Source: Verrucosispora sp. NA02020 (GTDB lineage Bacteria > Actinomycetota > Actinomycetes > Mycobacteriales > Micromonosporaceae). Taken from it: DNA of 64,000 nucleotides. A program made the position numbers and the translations under genes. This document shows, one piece after another, positions 57,023-64,000 of this stretch; position 1 is the first letter of the stretch, and every line of letters starts with the position of its first letter. Below the pieces are notes generated by a model. It did not search any database. It was given only the letters and a program-made list of their open reading frames with translations, and was not told where the DNA came from. The stretch covers positions 5,394,001-5,458,000 of the forward strand of contig NZ_CP054923.1 in the NCBI RefSeq assembly GCF_013364215.1. Reading direction: 5' to 3'.

Positions 57023-57967
57023 TCAGTCGCGGAGGATTTCCAGCGCACGTCCCAGGTCGTCAGGGTAGTCGCTGACGAAGCGGACCTCGTCCCCCGTACG
57101 GGGGTGCTGGAAGCTCAACTCTCTGGCGTGCAACCACTGCCGATCCAGTTTGAGCCGGGCGGCGAGCGTCGGGTCCGCACCGTACGTCAGGTCACCCACG
57201 CAGGGGTGCCGCATGGTGGAGAAGTGCACCCGGATCTGGTGGGTGCGACCGGTCTCCAGCCGGACGTCGACCAGGCTGGCCGCGGGGAACGCCTCGATGG
57301 TGTCGTAGTGGGTGATGCTGGGCTTGCCGCCGGAGACCACCGCCCAGCGGTAGTCGTGGTGCGGGTGCCGGTCGATCGGCGCGTCCACGGTGCCGCGCAG
57401 CGGGTCCAGGTGACCCTGCACCACCGCGTGGTACCGCTTCTCCACCTCGCGGTACTTGAAGGCCCGCTTCAACACGCTGTACGCCTGCTCGCTCTTGGCC
57501 ACCACCATCACGCCGGTGGTGCCGACGTCGAGCCGGTGCACCACGCCCTGACGCTCGGCCGCGCCGCTGGTGGCGATGGTGTGCCCGATCGCGGCCAGCC
57601 CGCCGATCACCGTCGGGCCGCTCCACCCGGGGCTCGGGTGCGCCGCCACGCCGACCGGCTTGTCCACCACCACGATGTCGTCGTCGGCGTGGACCACCCG
57701 CAGGCCCGGCACCGCCTGCGGCACCACCACCGGCGCGCTGGCCGGCGGCGGCAGCGTCACCTCCAGCCAGGCGCCCGCCCGCACCTTGTGCGAGTTGGGC
57801 CGCACCGCACCGTCGACCAGTGCCGCGCCGTCGTCGACCAGCGCGGCGGCGGCGGTACGGGAGAGACCGAACAGCCGGGCCACGGCCTGGTCCAGCCGCA
57901 TCCCGTCGAGGCCGTCGGGGACGGGCAGACTGCGGTGGTCGCCGCCGGCGGCGAAGGTGGCCGTCAT
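57023..57967 (-). CDS. rluD: RluA/RluD-family pseudouridine synthase
   Basis: A 314-residue RNA-modifying enzyme. An S4 domain ([31 protein letters not shown]) precedes the synthase domain. The catalytic Asp is in [29 protein letters not shown] and [13 protein letters not shown] are conserved. RluD targets 23S rRNA helix 69; the precise site is inferred. The ATG overlaps the lspA stop (ATGA). Confidence 0.93.
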   Translation of the reverse strand: MTATFAAGGDHRSLPVPDGLDGMRLDQAVARLFGLSRTAAAALVDDGAALVDGAVRPNSHKVRAGAWLEVTLPPPASAPVVVPQAVPGLRVVHADDDIVVVDKPVGVAAHPSPGWSGPTVIGGLAAIGHTIATSGAAERQGVVHRLDVGTTGVMVVAKSEQAYSVLKRAFKYREVEKRYHAVVQGHLDPLRGTVDAPIDRHPHHDYRWAVVSGGKPSITHYDTIEAFPAASLVDVRLETGRTHQIRVHFSTMRHPCVGDLTYGADPTLAARLKLDRQWLHARELSFQHPRTGDEVRFVSDYPDDLGRALEILRD

Positions 57968-58641
57968 GCCCGCTCCCGCCGTCCGTCGTCGGTCGTCCCG
58001 GCCCGGGGACCCGGACCGGTCTCGGCGCCGTCGCCGGTGGGCGTCGCGTCGTCGTCCCCGGGCGTCGTGGCGGGCCGTTCCTCGCCGACGGCCCGGGTGC
58101 CGTCACGCTGTCGGCCGGTGAACTCCAGGCCGACCGCGAGCACGACACCGCAGACCAGGGCGCTGTCCGCGATATTGAAGATCGGAAAGACCCGGCCGTA
58201 CGGGTCGAAGACGCTGATCATGTCGACCACGTGCCCGACGAACCAGCCCGGTGCGCGGAAGATCCGGTCGATCAGGTTACCGGTGACGCCGCCGACCACC
58301 AGGCCGAGCGAGATCGCCCACGGCACCGAGCGCAGCGTCCGCGCCATCCAGGCGATCCAGCCCAGGACACCGAGGGCGATCACCGGGAAGATGAAGGTGT
58401 AGTCCGAGCCCATGCTCCAGGCGGCCCCGCTGTTGCGGGTCAGCGAGAAGTACAGCGCGCCGCCGAGCAGGCGTACCGGCTCCCGGTCGCTCAGCTCCTG
58501 CAGGGCCAGGTGCTTGGTGAACAGGTCGACCGCCACCGCGAACAACGCGAGGCTGACCAGGATCGTGACCGGCCGGCGCCGCGACTTCGTGGCGGTGCCC
58601 GGCGCGGCGGTGCCGGGTCCCGCGGGCGGTGCTGCGCTCAT
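57964..58641 (-). CDS. lspA: Lipoprotein signal peptidase
   Basis: A 225-residue aspartic protease with four membrane helices. The catalytic Asp residues sit in GNLIDRIFR and [23 protein letters not shown] is typical. The C-terminal 50 residues form a hydrophilic tail rich in Thr, Asp and Gly ([15 protein letters not shown]). It cleaves the signal of lipoproteins modified by Lgt. Overlaps rluD by 4 nt. Confidence 0.96.
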   Translation of the reverse strand: MSAAPPAGPGTAAPGTATKSRRRPVTILVSLALFAVAVDLFTKHLALQELSDREPVRLLGGALYFSLTRNSGAAWSMGSDYTFIFPVIALGVLGWIAWMARTLRSVPWAISLGLVVGGVTGNLIDRIFRAPGWFVGHVVDMISVFDPYGRVFPIFNIADSALVCGVVLAVGLEFTGRQRDGTRAVGEERPATTPGDDDATPTGDGAETGPGPRAGTTDDGRRERA

Positions 58642-58708
58642 TCGCTCCCCATCGACGATCGCGGCGGTGCTGTCGCACCGCCGCGCACCAGTGCCGGGGA
58701 GACAGCCG

Positions 58709-59128
58709 TCAGCGCCGCTCCTCCAGCTGCTTGCAGGTCACGCAGAGAGTGGCCGACGGGAACGCGGCGAGGCGCTCCACCGGGATGGGGTTGCCGCACC
58801 GCGCGCACCAGCCGTAACCACCCTCGTCGAGCCGCTCCAGCGCGCGCTCGACCTGCGTGATCCGTTCCAGGATGCTGTTGGCGAGGGAGATCTCCTGCTC
58901 CCGCTCAAGCGTCTTGGTCCCGGTGTCGGCCTGGTCGTCCCCGGCCGAGTCGGTCAGCCGGTCGCGCTGCAGCTCGGTGATCTCGCTCAGCGTCTGATCG
59001 TACTCGGCGCGCAACTCGTCATGACGGGCCGCCAGCGCGGCACGGATCTTCTCGGTCTCCGCGGCACTGCGGGTGGACTTCGGCGCCGGCTTACGGCCCG
59101 CGGTCCTGGTGTCGGCTGGCTTGGCCAT
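58709..59128 (-). CDS. DksA/TraR-type C4 zinc-finger protein
   Basis: A 139-residue protein. A Lys/Pro/Arg-rich N-terminus and a coiled helical hairpin (EKIRAALAARHDELRAEYDQTLSEITELQRDRL) end in a C4 zinc finger, GWCARCGNPIPVERLAAFPSATLCVTCKQLEERR. It lacks the DxxD tip pair of true DksA, so RNA polymerase action is uncertain. GAGGGAG precedes the ATG; a canonical promoter lies 125 nt upstream. Confidence 0.9.
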   Translation of the reverse strand: MAKPADTRTAGRKPAPKSTRSAAETEKIRAALAARHDELRAEYDQTLSEITELQRDRLTDSAGDDQADTGTKTLEREQEISLANSILERITQVERALERLDEGGYGWCARCGNPIPVERLAAFPSATLCVTCKQLEERR

Positions 59129-59252
59129 AGTCGCTCCCTCGGCCACGGAGCCACGGGAAATCCGTGGCACCTGAACAGGGGCCGCCGACATCGGCTGCCC
59201 CAGGTACAAAACGGGCGCGCGGCGACCTGGCCGCGCACTCCGGAGGTTGGCA

Positions 59253-59281
59253 AGGATACGGAACGTACAGGCGTCCGACAA
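59253..59281 (-). promoter_or_regulatory. Sigma70-type promoter for the DksA-type gene
   Basis: On the minus strand TTGTCG, 17-nt spacer, TATCCT. The start site would be about 118 nt before the ATG, giving a long 5' leader. Confidence 0.5.
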
Positions 59282-59423
59282 TCTGCCGCACCGAATCGCC
59301 CCATCCGCCCCGTTTCATGCCATTACCGGGGCAGGGGGAACGCTAGCAGATCGCGACCACGTCGCCGGCCGGTTCGCCGTCCCCGTACCCCCGGATCCGG
59401 CGTCCGCGCGCGGCGGGTGCCGG

Positions 59424-59729
59424 TCAGCCGGGCGGGCCCACGCCGTCGCGCAACCGGGACAACCGCGACACCGGATCCGGCCCGTCGGCGGCGACCAGGA
59501 AGAGTTTGTCGCGGCTGGCCGCACCGGTCCGCAGCGACACGGCCGCCGGGCGGACACCGAGCGCCTCGGCCAACGCGCGACGCGCCGCCTCGGTGGCCCG
59601 TCCGTCCACGGCCCGGGCGTTGACGGCGATCACCAGAGCGGGACCGTGCGGACCGTCGAACCGGCCACCCACCCGGGCCCGGGACGCCCCCGGCTTCACC
59701 CGTACGGCGACGGTGAGCACCTCGGCCAC
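59424..59729 (-). CDS. DUF167 (YggU-type) protein
   Basis: A 101-residue protein with the family sequence LTVAVRVKPGASRARVGGRF, VIAVNARAVDGRATEAARRALAEALGVRP and VSLRTGAASRDKLFLV. Function unknown in bacteria, although widespread near yggT. It starts GTG 3 nt after the stop of the membrane protein upstream, so it is cotranscribed. Confidence 0.9.
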   Translation of the reverse strand: MAEVLTVAVRVKPGASRARVGGRFDGPHGPALVIAVNARAVDGRATEAARRALAEALGVRPAAVSLRTGAASRDKLFLVAADGPDPVSRLSRLRDGVGPPG

Positions 59730-59732
59730 GGC

Positions 59733-60320
59733 TCAGCGGCGGCCGGACTCGGAGAGCAGGACGGTGCCGGGGGCGCAGAGCCCACACGGCGTGAAGCCGA
59801 GTTCGGCCGCCTCGGCGGCGGGCAGCGGCTCGTGGTCGCGCCCGACCAGGTGCACGCACTCGGCAAGGTGATAGCGGGGTCGACCGTCGACCACCCGGAC
59901 CTCGTCCGGGAGCCGGGCCAGCCGTGCGGCCTGCTCCGGCGTGATCTCCTGGGCGGCCGGCTCGTCGTCGTACCCGTCGACCACCGCGCCCTCGACCGGC
60001 GCCTCCGCCTCGACCGTCACCGGCGAACCGGGTGGTTGCCGCCACCCGGAGTCGCCGGTGTCGACGGTCGGCGGGACGTGCTGCGTCGGGATGCCCGACG
60101 GGCTTTCCTGGACGGTCGGCCCGGTGGCGTCCTCCGTCGCCCGCTCACCACGGGCCGCCGCGCGACCGGTGGCGGCCTGACGGGCGCCGGTGACCAGGGC
60201 CACGGCGGCCAGCAGGCTGGCGCCGATCGAGACGACCAGCAACGGGCTGGAGCCGCCGGCCAGACCGAGCACCAGCAGCACCACGGCGACGAGGATGAGC
60301 GCGAGACTGATGATTATCAC
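59733..60320 (-). CDS. Membrane protein with Ada-like zinc motif
   Basis: A 195-residue protein. Two N-terminal membrane segments (IIISLALILVAVVLLVLGLA and PLLVVSIGASLLAAVALVTG) are followed by a flexible Glu/Pro-rich stretch. A C-terminal segment reads YHLAECVHLVGRDHEPL and GFTPCGLCAPG. The spacing of His and Cys resembles the Ada-type metal fold used as a small binding module. The function is unknown; the position between divIVA and the YggU-type gene suggests a role in growth or division. Confidence 0.75.
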   Translation of the reverse strand: MIIISLALILVAVVLLVLGLAGGSSPLLVVSIGASLLAAVALVTGARQAATGRAAARGERATEDATGPTVQESPSGIPTQHVPPTVDTGDSGWRQPPGSPVTVEAEAPVEGAVVDGYDDEPAAQEITPEQAARLARLPDEVRVVDGRPRYHLAECVHLVGRDHEPLPAAEAAELGFTPCGLCAPGTVLLSESGRR

Positions 60321-60394
60321 CGCTCACCCCCGTCGCGTCGTACCGATGAGGCAGGGCGGGCGACCGCCGTGTCGACGGCGGTCACCGGCCCGAT

Positions 60395-61192
60395 TCAGCG
60401 ACCGGCCTCGAGAGCGCCGGAGCGACCGCCGCCGTAGGAACCGGCGAGCCCGGCGGCGGCCAGGCCGTTGCCGGCGGCCCGGGTGCCGTCCCCACGGGTC
60501 ATCTCGGCCTCCAGGCCCTGCCCACGACCGTCGAGGTCACGCAGCTGGCTCTCCAGGTACGCCTTGAGCCGGGTGCGGTACTCGCGCTCGAACTGCTTGA
60601 GCTCCTCGATGTGCTTCTGCAGCGCGGTGCGCTTGGCGTCCAGGCCGCCCATGGCCTCCTGGTGCCGCTGGCGGGCGTCCCGCTCCAGCGCGTCGGCCTT
60701 GGCCCGCGCCTCACGGGTGACCTCCTCGGCCTTGGAACGGGCCTCGGAGAGCAGCTGGTCGGCCTCGCGGCGCGCGTCGGAGACGTGGTCGTCCGCCGTG
60801 CGCTGGGCCATCATCAGCACCCGCAGCGCCTGCTGCTCGCCGTCGCCACCCGGCACCGCACCACCGGCGGAGCGGGTCTGCTCCAGCTCGGCCTGCATCG
60901 CGCGGGCGGCCTGCTCGGCGGCGGCCTTGTCCCGCTGCACGCGGTCGAGCTGCGCCTTGACGTCGTTGAGCTCGGCGGCGAGGCGGGCATCGCCACCGGG
61001 GCCGGCCGGGGCACCGCCCCGACCGCCGCGCTCCACCTGGGCGCGCAGCTCGTTGTTCTCTTCGATCAGACGGGCGAGTTCGCGCTCGACCTCGTCCAGG
61101 AAGGCGTCGACCTCCTCCTCGTCGTAGCCCCGCTTGCCGATCGGCGGCTTCTTGAAGGCGACGTTATGGACGTCGGCCGGGGTCAGCGGCAT
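60395..61192 (-). CDS. divIVA: DivIVA/Wag31 polar growth protein
   Basis: A 265-residue coiled-coil protein of the pole-marking family. The N-terminal lipid-binding domain is [47 protein letters not shown] long coiled coil follows ([18 protein letters not shown]..., [31 protein letters not shown]), then a Gly/Ala-rich tail. Wag31 recruits wall-building enzymes to tips and septa. GAGGAG precedes the ATG. It sits downstream of sepF and yggT. Confidence 0.95.
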   Translation of the reverse strand: MPLTPADVHNVAFKKPPIGKRGYDEEEVDAFLDEVERELARLIEENNELRAQVERGGRGGAPAGPGGDARLAAELNDVKAQLDRVQRDKAAAEQAARAMQAELEQTRSAGGAVPGGDGEQQALRVLMMAQRTADDHVSDARREADQLLSEARSKAEEVTREARAKADALERDARQRHQEAMGGLDAKRTALQKHIEELKQFEREYRTRLKAYLESQLRDLDGRGQGLEAEMTRGDGTRAAGNGLAAAGLAGSYGGGRSGALEAGR

Positions 61193-61236
61193 CGAAACTC
61201 CTCGGGTCAGTTGCGGCCGCGATAGCGCGTCGGTCA

Positions 61237-61542
61237 TCAGGCGGTCCTGATGATCGCCGGCTCTAACACAAACCTCATCAGCACGAACAGGATAACCAGG
61301 AGCACAAGGGAGGCCAGGTCGATGCTCACGGTACCAATTCGCAGCGGAGGGATCACACGCCTCAACGCCCAGAGCGGGGGATCAGTGACGCTCCACACGG
61401 ATTCAAGTCCGGCCGATGCTCCGCGACCAGGTTGCCAACGCCGCCCGTACTGCAGGACGGCGCTCAACACGAAACGGGCCAAAAGAACGATCAGAAAGAC
61501 ATACGTGATCAGGTAGAGAACCTGTAGCAAGATCGACAACAC
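61237..61542 (-). CDS. YggT-family membrane protein
   Basis: A 101-residue protein with two hydrophobic hairpins ([25 protein letters not shown] and [20 protein letters not shown]) and the conserved [26 protein letters not shown]. Homologues (YlmG) affect nucleoid and division. GTG at 61542 fits the family start; a TTG at 61575 would overlap the sepF stop in the frame. Confidence 0.9.
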   Translation of the reverse strand: MLSILLQVLYLITYVFLIVLLARFVLSAVLQYGRRWQPGRGASAGLESVWSVTDPPLWALRRVIPPLRIGTVSIDLASLVLLVILFVLMRFVLEPAIIRTA

Positions 61543-61571
61543 GGCTTGTGGCGTCCCTCGGGTCGGGCGGG

Positions 61572-62261
61572 TCAACTCAGGCTGAAGAACCCACCCTCAG
61601 CGATCTTGGCCTTGTCCTCCGCGGTGACCTGGACGTTGGCCGGCGAGAGTAGGAACACCCGGTTGGTCACGCGCTCGATCGTACCGCGCAGCCCGAACGC
61701 CAACCCGGCGGCGAAGTCCACCAGACGGCGGGCATCCGCCTCGTCCATCTCGGTGAGGTTGATGATCACAGGTACGCCGTCCCGGAAGTGCTCGCCGATC
61801 GTCCGCGCCTCCCGGTAGGTGGTCGGGTGCAGCGTGGTGATCTGGTAGCGCTGTTCCTCCTCGGGCATCACCCGCTCACGCGGCTGCACCTGCGGCGCCA
61901 GAGCCAGGTTGTCCCGGGTGTGGTACGCGTTCGCGCCGGACGACTCGGCGGACGCCCGGGTGATCGACCGCACGCTGGACCGCTCGGCCCGCTCCGGCCG
62001 CTCCGACTCCAGCCGCTCGGAGTCACCGAGGCGACCTCCGGCACGCTCGCTCAACCGCCCCCGGTCGCCGAGTCGCGGCCGGGGCGCGGGCGCCTCCTCC
62101 ACCTCGTCGTCGTCATCGTCGGCGAACTCCTCGGCGTACCGGCTCTGCCGGTACCGCGACTCGCGATAGCCACCCTTGTCGTAACCACCGTCGTCGTAGG
62201 CCCGCTCCTCGTCCTCTTCGACCAGTCCGAGCCAGACCCCCGCCTTGCGCAGTGCACCCAT
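61572..62261 (-). CDS. sepF: Cell division protein SepF
   Basis: A 229-residue FtsZ-anchoring protein. The N-terminal amphipathic segment [19 protein letters not shown] binds membrane. A long Asp/Glu/Arg/Tyr linker includes repeats ([30 protein letters not shown]). The C-terminal SepF domain ([53 protein letters not shown]) dimerises. It binds the FtsZ tail [11 protein letters not shown] visible in the neighbouring ftsZ. GGGAAGGG precedes the ATG. Confidence 0.95.
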   Translation of the reverse strand: MGALRKAGVWLGLVEEDEERAYDDGGYDKGGYRESRYRQSRYAEEFADDDDDEVEEAPAPRPRLGDRGRLSERAGGRLGDSERLESERPERAERSSVRSITRASAESSGANAYHTRDNLALAPQVQPRERVMPEEEQRYQITTLHPTTYREARTIGEHFRDGVPVIINLTEMDEADARRLVDFAAGLAFGLRGTIERVTNRVFLLSPANVQVTAEDKAKIAEGGFFSLS

Positions 62262-62454
62262 CCCCGCGCCCTTCCCGTCCGCCGTGCGGCACACGCCCCC
62301 GCCGTGTCGCCTGTCGCGAGTGGGCCGTTCCTGCCCACTGGACCGGAACGGCAATCCTCCGACGCGCAATTCGCGTTGCACGTCACGCCCCCCGTGGCGA
62401 GGAAGGCCGTTCCCGCAAACAACACTGATGTAATTTGCTTCCCTCGCGGCCAGG

Positions 62455-63198
62455 CTACCGCAGCGTGGGACGCATTCCGAGCAACGCGCTCCCGACGCGG
62501 ACATGTGTCGCGCCGTGGCCGATCGCCGCCTCCAGGTCGCCGCTCATGCCCGCCGAGAGCACCGTGGCACCCGGATGTGTGGCGCGCACCTCCGCGGCGA
62601 GGTCGGCCAGCCGGGCGAACGCCCGCTCCGGCTCCCAGCCCAGCGGCGCCACCGCCATCAGCCCGGACAGCCGCAGACCATCGGCGGCGGCCACCGCCTC
62701 GGTGACCGGGCCGAGCCCGAGGTCCGGGTCGGCCGAGGAGGGCACCGCACCGCCCCTGGACGGGTCGCCGTCGATGCTGACCTGCACCAACACCTCCAAC
62801 GGCCGGTCCCGTCCGGCGGCTGCGGCGGCCACCGTGGACGCCAGCCGTACGCTGTCGACGGACTGGACCATGTCGGCGTACCGCAGCACCGACTTGACCT
62901 TGTTGCGTTGCAGCCGACCGACGAAGTGCCAGCGGGGCGCGGCGCCGGCCGCGGCGACCTCGGCGGCTTTTGGGGCCGCCTCCTGGTCGCGGTTCTCGCC
63001 CACGTCTGTCACGCCGAGCCCGGCCAGCGCGACCACGTCGGCGGCCGGGTACGTCTTGGTCACCGCGATCATCGTCACGTCGGCCCGGTCCCGGCCCGAG
63101 GCTGCGCACGCGTCGGCGATGCGGGCGCGTACCCGGGCCAGCCCGGCGGCGAGCTCGGCGCGCCGGTCGGGCCGCACCAGTGCGGGGCTGTCGGTCAT
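62455..63198 (-). CDS. yggS: YggS-family PLP homeostasis protein
   Basis: A 247-residue fold-type III PLP-binding protein, like the N-terminal domain of alanine racemase. Lys48 in [12 protein letters not shown] is the PLP lysine; [28 protein letters not shown] and [28 protein letters not shown] are conserved. It controls free PLP and amino/keto acid balance. It starts 9 nt after ftsZ; the pgeF gene found at this spot in many relatives is absent here. Confidence 0.94.
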   Translation of the reverse strand: MTDSPALVRPDRRAELAAGLARVRARIADACAASGRDRADVTMIAVTKTYPAADVVALAGLGVTDVGENRDQEAAPKAAEVAAAGAAPRWHFVGRLQRNKVKSVLRYADMVQSVDSVRLASTVAAAAAGRDRPLEVLVQVSIDGDPSRGGAVPSSADPDLGLGPVTEAVAAADGLRLSGLMAVAPLGWEPERAFARLADLAAEVRATHPGATVLSAGMSGDLEAAIGHGATHVRVGSALLGMRPTLR

Positions 63199-63207
63199 CG
63201 GCGCCGC

Positions 63208-64000
63208 TCAGGACCCGTTCTTGAGGAAGTCGGGCACGTCGACGTCGTCGAACAGCACCCGACGCGGCGACTGCGGTGGTGCCGGCACGGCGGGCGACAC
63301 GACCGGGGTGCTCGGCTGCGTCGGCTGGTTCTGGTTGGTCTTGCGCGTCGGCTCGGCCGCCTTGTACGCCGGAGTGCCACCGTCGAAGCCGGCGGCTATC
63401 ACGGTCACCCGCACCTCGTCACCGAGGGCGTCGTCGATCACCGCACCGAAGATGATGTTGGCGTCCGGGTGCGCCGCGTCGGTGACCAGCTGAGCGGCGT
63501 CGTTGATCTCGAACAGCCCCAGGTCGGAGCCGCCCGCGATGGAGAGCAGCACGCCTCGCGCGCCGTCCATGCTCTGCTCCAGCAGCGGGCTGGAGATGGC
63601 CGCCTCGGCGGCCTCCACGGCGCGGTTCTCGCCGCGCGCGCTGCCGATGCCCATCAGCGCGCTGCCCGCGCCGCTCATCACGCTCTTGACGTCCGCGAAG
63701 TCCAGGTTGATCAGACCCGGCGTGGTGATCAGGTCGGTGATGCCCTGGACACCGGAGAGCAGCACCTGGTCGGCGGTGCGGAACGCGTCCATCATGCTGA
63801 TGTTGCGGTCGCCGAGGGCCAGCAGCCGGTCGTTGGGGATGACGATCAGGGTGTCGCACTGGTTGCGCAGCTCGTCGATGCCGGCCTCGGCCTGCACCTG
63901 ACGGCGCTTGCCCTCGAAGGAGAACGGGCGCGTCACCACGCCGATGGTCAGCGCGCCCAGCTTACGGGCGATGTTCGCCACCACCGGCGCGCCACCGGTG
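63208..64000 (-). CDS. ftsZ: Cell division protein FtsZ (3' part; 5' end outside window)
   Basis: The last 264 residues of tubulin-like FtsZ. Visible are the end of the G domain ([42 protein letters not shown]), the T7 synergy loop region [24 protein letters not shown], and the C-terminal domain. A Pro/Gln-rich linker leads to the terminal peptide [17 protein letters not shown], which binds SepF and FtsW. The GTPase tubulin signature lies beyond the window. It is the first visible gene of the sepF-divIVA division cluster. Confidence 0.95.
   Translation of the reverse strand, partial: TGGAPVVANIARKLGALTIGVVTRPFSFEGKRRQVQAEAGIDELRNQCDTLIVIPNDRLLALGDRNISMMDAFRTADQVLLSGVQGITDLITTPGLINLDFADVKSVMSGAGSALMGIGSARGENRAVEAAEAAISSPLLEQSMDGARGVLLSIAGGSDLGLFEINDAAQLVTDAAHPDANIIFGAVIDDALGDEVRVTVIAAGFDGGTPAYKAAEPTRKTNQNQPTQPSTPVVSPAVPAPPQSPRRVLFDDVDVPDFLKNGS

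Overview
The window is a single contiguous stretch of a very high G+C actinomycete chromosome, most likely Micromonosporaceae (Micromonospora or a close relative). This rests on codon bias, frequent GTG/TTG starts, the lgt-trp and lspA-rluD neighbourhoods, a SepF/DivIVA division cluster, an IdeR-type iron box, a dual-purpose HisA/PriA context and families of short palindromes between genes. This placement is an inference from recognised families, not a database match.

Layout. 0-6.4 kb: end of an aldo/keto reductase, a secreted lipase, TerC, a membrane-anchored pentapeptide-repeat protein, a class IV aminotransferase, a MerR remnant and a J-domain protein. 6.4-13.2 kb: a minus-strand locus with an FtsK/SpoIIIE-like ATPase, a Pro-rich membrane protein, a WXG-sized helical protein and an unknown 140-residue protein. 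It is split by two identical tandem IS5-type elements. 13.3-20.6 kb: an SGNH esterase and gltBD (glutamate synthase). 20.8-24.2 kb: a GNAT protein, an FAD monooxygenase and lgt. 24.3-31.8 kb: trpA, trpB, trpC, a Trp-associated membrane protein, trpE and a nucleotidyltransferase-HisI fusion. 31.9-38.7 kb: an ABC-2 drug-efflux-like operon with TetR, an iron-boxed HugZ-like gene and a heterodimeric ABC exporter. 38.9-46.7 kb: a TIGR03085 protein, an orphan terpene synthase, an acyl-CoA synthetase, LtrA, and a divergent MocR regulator/YczE pair. 46.8-52.7 kb: the his operon hisDCB-(56 aa)-H-(107 aa)-A-F. 52.8-57.0 kb: a Lon-N-domain protein, a DUF2567-like membrane protein, a Pro-rich ParA-like ATPase and an anchored protein. 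57.0-64 kb: rluD, lspA, a DksA-type protein, a YggU-type protein, a membrane protein, divIVA, yggT, sepF, yggS and the 3' part of ftsZ.

The most unusual feature is a repeat system at operon junctions. Between trpB and trpA, trpC and trpB, trpE and its membrane-protein neighbour, and the two exporter genes, the stop and start codons are separated by two tandem repeat units. Each unit is itself a 20-27 codon micro-ORF that starts on the previous stop (ATGA or GTGA) and ends on the next start. The genes are thus linked by an unbroken relay of 4-nt overlaps. In one case the two units are fused in frame into a 40-residue ORF.

A second repeat family (about 55-bp palindromes of the GTTAGCAGGGGACCC type) lies directly at gene 3' ends. 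It supplies the stop codon of gltD and hisA, and one copy was split by the tandem IS pair. A third family (palindromes with GATCA..AGTT arms) lies between other genes. Several genes carry a -10-like hexamer 6-8 nt before the start codon, suggesting leaderless transcripts.
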